The notes under the pieces: model-generated
The model's database searches: none
Seen by the model: the letters and a program-made list of their open reading frames with translations, nothing else
Told to the model about the DNA's origin: nothing
Translations under genes and position numbers: made by a program
Assembly: GCA_038144425.1 (NCBI GenBank)
Contig: JAYQNS010000002.1
Span: 992,001 to 1,056,000 of the forward strand
Reading direction: 5' to 3'
Origin: Salivita marina
GTDB lineage: Bacteria; Pseudomonadota; Gammaproteobacteria; Pseudomonadales; Azotimanducaceae
DNA length: 64,000 nt
Part shown: positions 26,017 through 35,221 of the stretch, in pieces
Layout: every line of letters starts with the position of its first letter
Numbering within the stretch: the stretch's first letter is position 1

Positions 26017-26547
26017 CTAGGGCGCCACTGGCGCGCTGGCTTCGAAGGCCGACCGCAGCGCGGCGAGCCGCTGCCTATGGGCCCCTCCGGCGAAAAGGCC
26101 AATACGGGAGGCGGAGCGAAGTCCGAGCACGCCCGGCCCTAGGCGTAAAATTTCCACATCGTCCTCGTAGCCCATGAGTGGCGTTCGCGCGACCACTTTT
26201 AGGTAGCCGACCCCCCGGGCCTCGAGGGTCAGCTGAGGGTCCTTTGCGATGAGCGTCTCCAAGCGTGCCAGGGCGTCTTCCACGGGGCCAGTGAAGGGAA
26301 GGGGTTCGACGAAGGCACTCCCCGCATCCTTTCGGCTCACCAAGCAAGGGGGCGCAAAGGGACAGGCGCGCAGGGTCTTGGGCGCCTCGACCCAGTGCGG
26401 TTCTAGGGGGGAAGGGGGGGCGGCAGCGCAGCCCGCTAGGGTCCCGAGGACCGTTAATAGCCCAAGGGCTTCGGCTCTAGGGCGGCGCCGGAACGAGGCG
26501 CTCTTGCGGCCTAAAAAGCGGTGTCCCTTCCCCAAGGCGATCTCCAT
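26017..26547 (-). CDS. DUF1499 family lipoprotein
   Basis: Up to 176 residues, with a lipobox (GTLAGC, Cys at residue 40 counted from 26547) followed by a DUF1499 domain: CPFAPPCLVSRKDA, EARGVGYLKVVARTPLMGYED and DVEILRLGPGVLGLRSASR. The N-terminal region before the lipobox is long and arginine-rich. A TTG at 26535 with GGAG 6 bases upstream is an alternative start. The gene overlaps the slt 3-prime end by about 70 bases in another frame. Probably membrane-anchored; function unknown. Confidence 0.78.
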   Translation of the reverse strand: MEIALGKGHRFLGRKSASFRRRPRAEALGLLTVLGTLAGCAAAPPSPLEPHWVEAPKTLRACPFAPPCLVSRKDAGSAFVEPLPFTGPVEDALARLETLIAKDPQLTLEARGVGYLKVVARTPLMGYEDDVEILRLGPGVLGLRSASRIGLFAGGAHRQRLAALRSAFEASAPVAP

Positions 26548-28595
26548 AAATCACGGCGTAGGCCAGCACATTCTGCACATAGCGTCGGGTTTCGTCGAAG
26601 GGAATGCGCTCAATCCACTCGGCGGCGGAGCTTCCGCCAAAGCGCTGATGCCATTGGCTCACGCGGTGGGGCCCCGCGTTGTAGGCGGCGGAGGCGAGCA
26701 CGCGATGGCCGGCGAACCGGTCGCTGAGCCGCTTTAGGTAGTGACTCCCCAGCGTCAGGTTGGTTTCCTCCTCGAGGATGGCCCAGCGGCTATTGAGGTC
26801 TAAGCCGAGGTCCTTAGCGACCAGGCGAGCGGTGCTCGGCATGAGCTGCATGAGCCCTAGGGCCCCAACTCGGGAGCGTGCATCGCTCATGAAGGCGCTT
26901 TCCTGTCGGGTGATGGCGAAGAGCCAGCTGGAGGGGAGGGCCGTGGCCTCGGCCTGGGCGCGCAGGGGACCCTCAAAGGCCAGGGGGAAACGAAGGTCCA
27001 GCACGTCCCAGTGCTCGCCCTGGATCGTGGCGGCAATGGCCATGCGATGCCATCCCGCTTGATCAGCAAGGGCCGCGAGGTGCAGCGTTTCCTCACGATT
27101 CAGCCGACGGGTAGCGTCCAGAAGCTCGAGGCGGGCTTCCGGTCGCTCCCCCAGGGCCCGGAGCTCAAAGGCCCGGCGCACCGCCGGCTCCTGGGCGACC
27201 CGCTCGAAGATTTCGAAACGGTAGGCCGGGCGTTGCTCGGCCAGCTGGTAGGGCTGGCTCAAGCGATCGGCGGCGAGGAAGCCGTAGTAGCTCCGATCCC
27301 TCGCGAGGGCCGCCAGCCGGGCTCCGGGGGCCAGCGTAAGGGGTAGAGGGAGGCTCCGCGGGTGCGCACTGAGCAGGGGCGGGGCGGCCGGTGAAGGGAC
27401 GGGCTCGGGGCCGAGGGGCACGGCGACCTCCCCGAGGCCCAGGGCAAGCTCGCTATGGGCACGCCAGTATTGCCAGCGGGCTCGGCCTTGCATCCAGGGG
27501 GGCATGCGCTCAAGCCAAACCAGGAGTGCCTCCCAGGCTCCGTCCCCGAGGGCTTTTTCCGCAAAGCGTTCCACCAGGTCCGCGGTGCTTTCGCCTTTTA
27601 ATTCCGCCGGGGGCCAGGGCAGCTGGGTGAGGCGAGCCATGTCATCTCCCTCGAGCTGCTCGTCGAGAAGGGCCATGCGAATGCTGGCCTGGCTTGAGTT
27701 CGGAAGCTGATCGCGCCCGGCCTCCAGGGCAGCTTCGGCGCCCTCCGGGTCTTGCCCTGCCCACTTTCGCAGAGCGAAGGTCAGGGCGTCGGCTCGGGCC
27801 CCGGCGGTGGGCGCGGCCGCCTCCTGCGCGGCAAGGGTGTGGGCCCGGGTGGCCCAGGAGGTGCGGGCAAGAAGGGTTTCTCCGAGGGCCAGGCGAGGGG
27901 GGTCAAGAAAGCGCAGCACGTAGCGGGCGAGGGCTGGTCGCTGAGCTTCCAAGGCAAGCATGAAGCGCTCCCAGCCTAGGCCGGCGGTGATGTGCCCGCC
28001 ATCGATAAGGGCGTCAAAGAGCGGGTCGCAGGCCTTGGGCTGGGAGCGCGGTGCAAGCCAAAGGGTCGTTGCGGCGGCCACTGCGTCGGCCGCCTCCGCA
28101 CCCGACCTGGCGGTTTGCAACTGAGCCCAGGCCCCATGGCAAGCCGGCGGCGTTCCCGGCGCCAAGGCAGGATCATAGTGCCGTGCATAGAGCGACCACT
28201 GCTTTCGCCGCGCAAGGTTTTCAAGCCAGTGGGTCATCAAGCGGTCCCCTAGCCTGCTGTCCCCGTAGCGATCTCGGAAGGCGAGGACGTCCGCCTCGCT
28301 GGCCCTCGAGAGGTAGCGCAGGAGACGGTAGTAAGCGAGGTAGGGCGCCAGGGGATAGGTTTCGAGGGCCGCCTGCTGTCGCTCAAAGCGGGGAAGGTTA
28401 TTGCCATAGAGGCTCGCCAACGCGGCTCGATAAGCCTGCCGTTGCCGGTCGAGGTCCACGCCGGAGAAGTGGCGAAGGGGGTTTAGCTCTGGGGACCGGG
28501 GGTCCGCCCAGCTCCGTTGCGAGGGCCCCGGCGTTCAGGAGGCCGCCCAGCAGCAGCGCCAGCCACGGCCGCCCGCGGCAAAGGGGAGCGGGCAT
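26477..28595 (-). CDS. slt: Soluble lytic murein transglycosylase, frameshifted near N-terminus
   Basis: The main frame (from 28459) encodes a superhelical domain followed by an SLT domain with the catalytic glutamate in TRQESAF and GLMQLMPSTA, then YNAGPHRVSQW. It lacks a signal peptide. The other frame from ATG 28595 supplies one (RPWLALLLGGLLNAGALA) ending at the run of five G at 28498-28502. Removing one base there joins GGPRSPELNPLRHFSG and gives about 705 residues. Slt cleaves peptidoglycan to anhydromuropeptides in the periplasm, so the signal is expected. The start directly abuts the universal-stress gene stop (TAA then ATG). Confidence 0.85.
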
Positions 28596-29039
28596 TTAGT
28601 CCTCGACTTCACCCACGCGGACGGCGAGCACGTCGCGGCGTGCGCCATGGAGGACGCTGTTGGCGGTGGAGCCCAGGAGCAGAGCGAGGCCGTGACGGCC
28701 GTGGGAGCCCACAACGATGAGGTCGCTACCGACTTCCTCGGCGATGCGGTGGATTTCCGCTTCCGGTCGACCGAAGACCAGGTGCTGGCGCTCCTCCGGA
28801 ATCTCCAGGGTGGCGCTGAAATCCCGGAGCTGGCCCTTGGCCTGCTCGTGAATCTGGTCCTGCACGCTGGAGAGATCCATGGGAATATCGCCCCCGTAAG
28901 CGAGGCTGAGGGGTTCAATGACGTGCAGTACGGTCATTATTGCACCGCAGGCCGTAGCAAGGGCTTGGGCCCGTTCCCCGACACGCTTAGCATCTTCCGT
29001 GAGATCAATTGCGAGCAGCAGATGGGTGTAATTGGCCAT
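28596..29039 (-). CDS. Universal stress protein (UspA family)
   Basis: A 147-residue protein with an N-terminal LLLAIDLTEDA, and the ATP-binding-type loop VVGSHGRHGLALLLGSTANSV of the ATP-binding UspA branch. The longer frame starts at 29213, but the ATG at 29039 (MANYTHLL) begins the family domain. Adjacent to slt with no gap, so possibly cotranscribed. Usp proteins are induced by growth arrest and stress. Confidence 0.92.
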   Translation of the reverse strand: MANYTHLLLAIDLTEDAKRVGERAQALATACGAIMTVLHVIEPLSLAYGGDIPMDLSSVQDQIHEQAKGQLRDFSATLEIPEERQHLVFGRPEAEIHRIAEEVGSDLIVVGSHGRHGLALLLGSTANSVLHGARRDVLAVRVGEVED

Positions 29040-29126
29040 GGACCCTAATCTCCCAAGAGGGCTACTTCGCTGGACCATACAATGGCCCTCGGCGGCCCTC
29101 AAGGGCTCTGTGCGGGAGAGGAATCT

Positions 29127-29693
29127 ATGACCGGATGGGTCATCGCTGCGGTGATGCTGGTGTTCTTCGGCTGGTTGCTGCGGCAAGCGTTGCCGAGTCC
29201 TCGGGATCGGCAACTTGAGCGGCTACGGACCGCGGCCCGAGCCGCAGGGTTGCAGGTGACGATGCGCCCGGAGACGCCCGGGCAAACGGGGGACCGGCTG
29301 CGACCCGGGGGAACGGAGCGGCAAGAAAAGCTACTGCGACCCTTTTACAGCTTGCCGCTGACTGGGGTGCCTCGGGCCCCGAGGCCGAAATGGCAAGCGG
29401 ACTATCGACCGGAGGGGGCCTCGGCCCCCATGGCGCCTTTGCCTGCAGGCTGGCTGCTTCGCCCAGGCACCTTAGTGCTCGCGGGGTCCGTGCTAGAGGA
29501 TCTCGGATCCCTGTTAGCGGCGGCGCCGCCGGGTATCGAGGGGGTTCGCGCCGATGGTGGGCAGGTGGGGGTGCTATGGCGGGAGCGGGGCGAAGCGGTA
29601 GAGGTCGAGGCCCTTAAGAGCTGGCTGGAGATGCTTCAAAGCTTCCACCTTGCGCAGCGCGTACGCACGTCTGGTGCCGCCTCCCCCCTTTGA
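29127..29693 (+). CDS. Hypothetical single-pass membrane protein
   Basis: A 188-residue protein with one N-terminal membrane segment (WVIAAVMLVFFGWLLRQALP), a basic stretch (DRQLERLRTAARAAG) and a soluble C-terminal domain of unknown fold. ATG at 29127 is preceded by GGGAGAGGAA. Small membrane proteins of this shape occur upstream of topA in related bacteria, from memory. Divergent from the universal stress gene. Confidence 0.75.
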   Translation: MTGWVIAAVMLVFFGWLLRQALPSPRDRQLERLRTAARAAGLQVTMRPETPGQTGDRLRPGGTERQEKLLRPFYSLPLTGVPRAPRPKWQADYRPEGASAPMAPLPAGWLLRPGTLVLAGSVLEDLGSLLAAAPPGIEGVRADGGQVGVLWRERGEAVEVEALKSWLEMLQSFHLAQRVRTSGAASPL

Positions 29694-29719
29694 CCCTGAG
29701 CCCGCTTAACTGCTATTGC
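29690..29719 (+). promoter_or_regulatory. Possible sigma-70 promoter for topA
   Basis: TTGACC at 29690-29695 and an extended -10 (TGCTATTGC, hexamer 29714-29719) are 18 bases apart, about 80 bases before the topA start. The -10 hexamer matches the consensus at only three positions, so this is tentative. Confidence 0.3.
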
Positions 29720-29796
29720 TGAAAAAGAAGGCGAGAGTCTGCTAGCCTCGCCCCGCCGTTCAGGCGCCTTCCTGACCTCTTGGGAATAGATACTCC

Positions 29797-32475
29797 ATGG
29801 CCAAATCCCTAGTGATTGTCGAATCGCCGGCAAAGGCGAAGACCATCAATCGTTACCTCGGCAACGATTTCATCGTGAAGTCGAGTGTCGGGCATATCCG
29901 CGATCTTCCCGTGAGCGGTGCCGGGTCCAAGGTCGACCCGAAGGCCCGGGCTGCGGAAGCAGCCAAAACGCGGAAGCTTTCCCCGGAAGCCAAGGCCGCC
30001 CATAAAAAGGCTAAAGCCAGGGCGCAGCTGGTGGCGCGCATGGGGGTGGACCCGGACAACGGTTGGGCCGCTCACTACGAGGTGCTGCCGGGAAAAGAGA
30101 AGGTTGTGAGCGACCTGCGCAAGGCTGCGGAGAAAGCCGATACGGTATATCTCGCCACCGACCTTGACCGGGAAGGGGAAGCCATCGCCTGGCATCTTCA
30201 GCAGGCTCTCGGGGGGCGCCCGGAACGGTATAAGCGCGTGGTCTTCAACGAAATTACGCAGCGCGCCATTCAGGCAGCCTTTGCGGAGCCAGGGGAGGTC
30301 AACGTCGATCGAGTCCATGCACAGCAGGCTCGGCGTTTCCTGGATCGGGTGGTGGGCTACATGATCTCGCCGCTGCTCTGGGCCAAGGTGGCCCGGGGCC
30401 TGTCCGCCGGGCGTGTGCAGTCCGTGGCGGTGCGCCTCATCGTAGAACGGGAGCGAGAGATCCGCGCCTTTGTGCCGGAAGAATATTGGGAGGTCTTTGC
30501 AGATCTGCTGGCGGAGGGGGAAAGCGCCCCGGCCCGCTTCCAGGTCCACCGCGGCCCCGACGGCGCTTTTCGACCGAACTCCGAGGCGGAAACGGAGAAG
30601 GCCCTAGAGGCCCTTCGGGACGCCGACTTTGTGGTGCGCAGCCGGGAAGATAAGCCCACCACGACCCGTCCTGGAGCGCCCTTCATTACGTCGACGCTGC
30701 AGCAGGCCGCGTCCACCCGCCTGGGCTTTAGCGTCAAGAAAACCATGACCCTGGCCCAGCGCCTCTACGAGGCGGGGTACATCACGTACATGCGGACCGA
30801 CTCTACCCATCTGTCGGGCGACGCCATCGGCGCAGCGCGGAGCTTTATCGAGCGCCAGTACGGGGAGGCCTATCTCCCGGAGAAGCCCAATTTTTATAGT
30901 AGCCGGGAACAGGCCCAGGAGGCCCACGAAGCCATTCGGCCCTCGGACGTTCGGGTGAAGGCGTCTTCCTTAGCTGTGGAAAGTGATGCCCAGCGTCTCT
31001 ACGATCTGATCTGGCGCCAGTTTGTGGCTTGCCAGATGACCCGGGCGGAATACACGAGCACGAGCGTTCTGGTGGATGCGGCGGGCTATGAGCTTCGGCT
31101 CCGGGGCAGGATTCTTCGCTTCGACGGTTACACCCGCGTCCAGCCGCCTGCGGGGCGCGACGAGGACGTGCTGGTTCCGGATTTAACCGCAGGGCAAAGG
31201 CTGGCCTGCGAGGCGCTCGACCCCAAGCAGCACTTCACTAAACCCCCGGCGCGCTACAGCGAAGCGGCGCTGGTGAAGGAGCTCGAAAAGCGGGGCATCG
31301 GCCGTCCCTCCACCTATGCGGCAATAATCTCCACGATCCAGGATCGCGGCTATGTAAAGCTCGATACGCGCCGCTTTTACGCCGAAAAAATCGGTGAAGT
31401 GGTCACGGACAGGCTCGTGGAAAACTTCGATGACCTTCTGGACTACGCCTTCACGGCGCAGATGGAAGAGCGCCTCGATGCCGTGGCCGAGGGCGATGTG
31501 CCATGGAAACAGGTGCTCGATACCTTTTACACTGATTTCTCCGCCCGCCTGGGAAAGGCCGAGCAGGCAGAGGGGGGCATGCGCCCCAACGATCCCATGG
31601 AAACCCCCATTCCCTGCACCGCCTGCGGTCGTCCCATGATGCTCCGTATCGCCTCCACGGGGGTCTTTCTCGGGTGCTCTGGCTACAGCCTTCCGCCGAA
31701 GGAGCGCTGCACCCAAACCATGAATCTTCTGGGAGGCGATGAGGCGGTGGACCTCGACGCCGATGATGAAGGCGAGTCCAAGGCGCTCCGAAAGAAGCGT
31801 CGCTGCGAAATTTGCAACGCCACCATGGAATCGTACTTGCTCGATGAAAAGCGAAAGGTGCACGTATGCAGCAATGCCCCCGATTGCTCGGGCTTTGCCA
31901 TCGAAGCCGGCGTATTTCGTCTAAAGGGCTATGAAGGCCCCACGCTGGAGTGCGATAAGTGCGGCGCAGAGATGCAGCTGAAATCGGGGCGCTTTGGGAA
32001 GTATTTTGGCTGCACGGCGTGCAAAAACACGCGGAAGCTCCTGCGCAGCGGTCAGCCGGCGCCGCCGAAGATGACGCCCATCCCCATGCCCGAGCTTCGG
32101 TGCCTGAAGGTCGACGATACCTACGTGCTGCGCGACGGGGCGGCGGGGCTCTTTCTGGCTGCGAGCGGCTTTCCTAAGAATCGTGAAACCCGAGCGCCCC
32201 TAGTGACCGAGTTAAAGCCGCACGGGAATGAGCTGGATCCCAAATACGCGTTTCTCCTAGAGGCTCCGGAGGCAGATCCGGACGGCCACCCGGCGGTGAT
32301 TCGCTGGAGCCGGAAGGATGGGGAGCAGTACCTGCTGTCGGAGGTCGAGGGGCAGGCGACGAAATGGCGCGCTTTCTTCCGCGATGGCAAATGGGTCCAG
32401 GAAGAGGCGAAGGCCACGGCCCGCAAAGCGCCGGCGAAGAAGAAGGCGCCCCGGGGCAAGGCGCGGAGCGCATGA
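29797..32475 (+). CDS. topA: DNA topoisomerase I
   Basis: A full-length 892-residue type IA topoisomerase relaxing negative supercoils. The Toprim domain is at the start (LVIVESPAKAKTINRYLG and later ATDLDREGEAIAWH). The active-site tyrosine is Tyr331 in YITYMRTDSTH. Three C-terminal zinc ribbons follow (CTAC...C, CEIC...C, CDKC...CTAC), then a Lys/Ala-rich tail. A 4-base overlap (ATGA) couples it to the next small gene. Confidence 0.98.
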   Translation: MAKSLVIVESPAKAKTINRYLGNDFIVKSSVGHIRDLPVSGAGSKVDPKARAAEAAKTRKLSPEAKAAHKKAKARAQLVARMGVDPDNGWAAHYEVLPGKEKVVSDLRKAAEKADTVYLATDLDREGEAIAWHLQQALGGRPERYKRVVFNEITQRAIQAAFAEPGEVNVDRVHAQQARRFLDRVVGYMISPLLWAKVARGLSAGRVQSVAVRLIVEREREIRAFVPEEYWEVFADLLAEGESAPARFQVHRGPDGAFRPNSEAETEKALEALRDADFVVRSREDKPTTTRPGAPFITSTLQQAASTRLGFSVKKTMTLAQRLYEAGYITYMRTDSTHLSGDAIGAARSFIERQYGEAYLPEKPNFYSSREQAQEAHEAIRPSDVRVKASSLAVESDAQRLYDLIWRQFVACQMTRAEYTSTSVLVDAAGYELRLRGRILRFDGYTRVQPPAGRDEDVLVPDLTAGQRLACEALDPKQHFTKPPARYSEAALVKELEKRGIGRPSTYAAIISTIQDRGYVKLDTRRFYAEKIGEVVTDRLVENFDDLLDYAFTAQMEERLDAVAEGDVPWKQVLDTFYTDFSARLGKAEQAEGGMRPNDPMETPIPCTACGRPMMLRIASTGVFLGCSGYSLPPKERCTQTMNLLGGDEAVDLDADDEGESKALRKKRRCEICNATMESYLLDEKRKVHVCSNAPDCSGFAIEAGVFRLKGYEGPTLECDKCGAEMQLKSGRFGKYFGCTACKNTRKLLRSGQPAPPKMTPIPMPELRCLKVDDTYVLRDGAAGLFLAASGFPKNRETRAPLVTELKPHGNELDPKYAFLLEAPEADPDGHPAVIRWSRKDGEQYLLSEVEGQATKWRAFFRDGKWVQEEAKATARKAPAKKKAPRGKARSA

Positions 32476-32756
32476 CAGAAGGATCGAGCACCGGGGACGG
32501 CTTGCTGGAGATAATTCAGCTCGAGAATGGCGATGTGGTGCTGCGGCGCACGCAGCACCCGGAGGGGGAACCGCTGGTACTGTTCCGCTTCTCCCGAGCC
32601 ATGCTGGAGCGCTTCGGTGACGATTTGCTTGAAGTGGTGGAGGCCATGCTGGATGCGGCGGCCGATGCGGCCTCGGACCTTCACGAACAGCACTCCGGGG
32701 AAAGCCGCAATGGCTGGGCCCTCATGTTTCACGACGAGGGTTCAACCCTGCACTAG
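32472..32756 (+). CDS. Hypothetical small acidic protein
   Basis: A 94-residue acidic protein starting at the ATG that overlaps the topA stop. The core LLEIIQLENGDVVLRR followed by LVLFRFSRAMLERFGDD looks like a small alpha/beta domain; no membrane segment or catalytic motif is seen. A similarly placed small gene lies between topA and lexA in pseudomonads, from memory. Function unknown. Confidence 0.8.
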   Translation: MTEGSSTGDGLLEIIQLENGDVVLRRTQHPEGEPLVLFRFSRAMLERFGDDLLEVVEAMLDAAADAASDLHEQHSGESRNGWALMFHDEGSTLH

Positions 32757-32795
32757 GGCGTGGCGCTGCGGGCGCCTAAGCGCACCCCCCCTTAA

Positions 32796-33407
32796 TCAGA
32801 CGCCTTGCCGCAGTACGCCTACCGCCAGGCCTTCGATGGCGAAGCTTTGAGCGGCGAGGTCCACCTCGATGGGGGCGAATTCTGGATTCTCAGCCAAGAG
32901 GGTAATGTGCTGCCCGCGTTGCTGATAGCGCTTTACCGTGACCTCATCATCCACCCTCGCGACCACGATTTCCCCGTTGCGGGCCGTTTGAGCTCGGGCA
33001 ACGGCAAGGAGATCGCCATCCAGAATGCCGACGTCGCGCATGCTTTCGCCGTGAACTCGGAGCAGATAATCGGCACTAGGCTTGAAGAAGCTCGACGGGA
33101 CGGGACTATGATCCTCAACGTGCTCAAGGGCCAGGATGGGCTGGCCGGCGGCCACGCGACCCACGATGGGGAGCCCGAGGGACTCCGGTGGGCTTTCCTC
33201 GAGCAGCTTCAAGCCCCGGGAAGTGCCAGGGATCAGGGCGATGGCGCCTTTCCGCGCAAGGGCCTTGAGGTGCTCTTCCGCAGCGTTGGCGGAACGAAAA
33301 CCGAGGCTGCGGGCGATATCGGCCCGAGTGGGGGGGTAGCCCGTTTCGCCAATGTGGCTGCGGATGACATCGAGCACTTGCTGCTGCCGGGGGGTGAGGC
33401 GGTCCAT
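32796..33407 (-). CDS. lexA: LexA repressor
   Basis: A 203-residue SOS repressor/self-cleaving protease. N-terminal winged helix: LTPRQQQVLDVIRSHI and GYPPTRADIARSLGFRS. Cleavage site Ala87-Gly88 (RVAAGQP), nucleophile Ser122 (HGESM) and Lys159 (TVKRY) are all intact. The ATG at 33407 has AGGGAG 7 bases upstream; the longer frame to 33689 is shadow. Convergent with the topA unit, divergent from mscS. LexA-like boxes overlap its promoter, consistent with autoregulation. Confidence 0.97.
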   Translation of the reverse strand: MDRLTPRQQQVLDVIRSHIGETGYPPTRADIARSLGFRSANAAEEHLKALARKGAIALIPGTSRGLKLLEESPPESLGLPIVGRVAAGQPILALEHVEDHSPVPSSFFKPSADYLLRVHGESMRDVGILDGDLLAVARAQTARNGEIVVARVDDEVTVKRYQQRGQHITLLAENPEFAPIEVDLAAQSFAIEGLAVGVLRQGV

Positions 33408-33428
33408 AGCCGAGCTCCCTGTGGTTTT

Positions 33429-33461
33429 CTGTGATTTTATCCAGCCTGTATATTTAATCAA
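33429..33461 (-). promoter_or_regulatory. lexA promoter with two tandem LexA-box-like sites
   Basis: On the minus strand TTGATT (33456-33461) and TAAAAT (33434-33439) are 16 bases apart, a good sigma-70 promoter. Box 1 at 33429-33444 reads CTGGATAAAATCACAG, one mismatch from CTGT-N8-ACAG, and covers the -10. Box 2 at 33446-33461 reads TTGATTAAATATACAG, with a perfect ACAG half and a weak other half, and covers the -35. E. coli lexA also has two boxes. Box 1 is convincing; box 2 is tentative. Confidence 0.65.
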
Positions 33462-33528
33462 CCCATGGGGCAGCGCGGCGTGGGGGGCTGGTGTATAGTG
33501 CGCGCCCGCAGCAGCGCCGGGGATTCTC

Positions 33529-34647
33529 ATGGACGCTATCAACGATCGCATCACCGCTTCCATGGCGGACTTTGGCCTCGAGGGTTGGATGATCGAGGTC
33601 TTCCTAACGGTTTTCGTCACGCTTGTGGCCGCGGCGTTCCTAAAGCGCTTTCTCAGCCGCCTCCGGGGCCAGTTCGAAAAAACCACCAACCCCTACGATG
33701 ATGCGCTCGTGGCCTCGGCAGAACGGCCCATGGTTTGGTTAGTTACGGTCCTGGGGCTCTGTCAGGCTGCGGAAGCTGCTGGGGCCCAGGCCGAGGTGGA
33801 GCTTTTCGAGCTGGTGGATCCGCTGCGCACGCTCGCGGTGGTCTCCCTCGTAGCCCTTTGGGGCGTGCGCTTTGTGCAGCAGGTGGAGTCTCGGTTGCTC
33901 GCCGGAGAGGCTGAGGACGGACCCATCGATGCCACCACGGCCACCGCCGTGGGCAAGCTTCTGCGCATGTCCATCATCATCACCGCGGTGCTGACCGCAG
34001 CCCAGTCCCTGGGCTTCTCCATTGCCGGAATATTGGCCTTCGGCGGGGTCGGGGGCATCGCCGTGGGCTTTGCGGCCCGGGACCTCCTCGCGAACTTCTT
34101 TGGCGCCCTCATGGTCTTTCTTGATCGTCCCTTTTCCGTCGGGGATTGGATTCGCTCCCCGGACCAGGAAATTGAGGGAACCGTCGAGCATATCGGCTGG
34201 CGCCTCACGCGCATTCGCACCTTCGATCAAAGGCCCCTTTACGTGCCCAACGCCACCTTCATGTCCCTTACGGTGGAAAACCCTTCACGCATGAATAACC
34301 GGCGGATCTACGAGACTATTGGCGTTCGCTATGAGGATGTTGCCGTATTGCCGGTCATCTTGGAGGACCTTCGGACCTACCTCGCGGGGCACGAGGCCAT
34401 CGACCAGGGGCGTACCCTAATGGTGAACTTCAACGCCTTCGGTCCCTCGTCCCTCGACTTTTTTATTTACACCTTTACTCGCACCACGGTGTGGGCCGAG
34501 TACCACGCCATCAAGGAAGCCATTCTCCTGGACATTGCGGCCATCATCGAACGCCATGGCGCCGAGATTGCCTTCCCCACCCGTACGCTTCACCTGGCTG
34601 GACCAATCCAAGCAGGGCCAAACCCCGAGCCCTCTCCAAACCCGTAG
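33529..34647 (+). CDS. MscS family mechanosensitive ion channel
   Basis: A 372-residue membrane protein with several N-terminal membrane segments and the MscS pore/beta region: FGGVGGIAVGFAARDLLANFFG, then RPFSVGDWI and VPNATFMS. It should open under membrane tension to release solutes in hypo-osmotic shock. GGGGA precedes the ATG. It is divergent from lexA, and its promoter region may sit next to the LexA boxes. The hypoxanthine phosphoribosyltransferase follows by 13 bases. Confidence 0.93.
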   Translation: MDAINDRITASMADFGLEGWMIEVFLTVFVTLVAAAFLKRFLSRLRGQFEKTTNPYDDALVASAERPMVWLVTVLGLCQAAEAAGAQAEVELFELVDPLRTLAVVSLVALWGVRFVQQVESRLLAGEAEDGPIDATTATAVGKLLRMSIIITAVLTAAQSLGFSIAGILAFGGVGGIAVGFAARDLLANFFGALMVFLDRPFSVGDWIRSPDQEIEGTVEHIGWRLTRIRTFDQRPLYVPNATFMSLTVENPSRMNNRRIYETIGVRYEDVAVLPVILEDLRTYLAGHEAIDQGRTLMVNFNAFGPSSLDFFIYTFTRTTVWAEYHAIKEAILLDIAAIIERHGAEIAFPTRTLHLAGPIQAGPNPEPSPNP

Positions 34648-34660
34648 GAATGGCGTTCTC

Positions 34661-35212
34661 ATGACCCGTAAGAGTGAGTTGCAGCAGGAATATCTTGAGG
34701 TGCTGGATCACGCCGAGTGCCTCTTTTCTCCCGACGCTGTCGACTGCGCCGTGGAGCGCTGCGCCCGCGCCGTTACGGACGTCTACGAGCATCTGAACCC
34801 GCTCGTCCTGTGCGTGATGATCGGCGGACTTCGCTTCACCTCCGATCTCCTGGGACACCTGCGCTTTGCCCTTGAGCTGGACTACCTTCAGGTGACTCGC
34901 TACGGTGACGAGACCCAAGGTGGAGCGCTGCTCTGGAAGAAGCCTCCGACCCAATCGCTTCGGGGCCGGCACGTGCTGCTGGTCGACGACATTCTCGATG
35001 AGGGCGTCACCCTTAAGGCGCTTCATGCCTTCTGCGAGGCTGAGGGCGCCGCTTCCGTGGCCAGCGCCGTGTTGGTGGATAAGGCGCGTCCTGAACGGGC
35101 CCTGGAGGCTGACTTCGTGGGCCTCGTGGCGCCCGATCGCTTTCTGTTCGGCGAAGGCATGGATTACAAAGGTTACGGTCGCAATTTGCGGGGCCTGTGG
35201 GCCGTCGCCTAG
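34661..35212 (+). CDS. Hypoxanthine-guanine phosphoribosyltransferase family protein
   Basis: A 183-residue PRTase starting at ATG 34661 (MTRKSELQQ). The PRPP-binding loop VLLVDDILDEGVTL is complete, and VCMIGGL-like and DFVGLVAPDRFLFGEGMDYKGYGRNL segments match hypoxanthine/guanine PRTases. It converts hypoxanthine or guanine with PRPP to IMP or GMP. The next gene, MTI phosphorylase, 9 bases downstream, would supply hypoxanthine, so the pair forms a salvage unit. Confidence 0.9.
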   Translation: MTRKSELQQEYLEVLDHAECLFSPDAVDCAVERCARAVTDVYEHLNPLVLCVMIGGLRFTSDLLGHLRFALELDYLQVTRYGDETQGGALLWKKPPTQSLRGRHVLLVDDILDEGVTLKALHAFCEAEGAASVASAVLVDKARPERALEADFVGLVAPDRFLFGEGMDYKGYGRNLRGLWAVA

Positions 35213-35221
35213 GGAGGCAGC

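Noticed and set aside
32757..32795. Terminator between the topA unit and lexA
   Set aside because: A short GGCGC/GCGCC stem is possible, but no T-tract follows on either strand.
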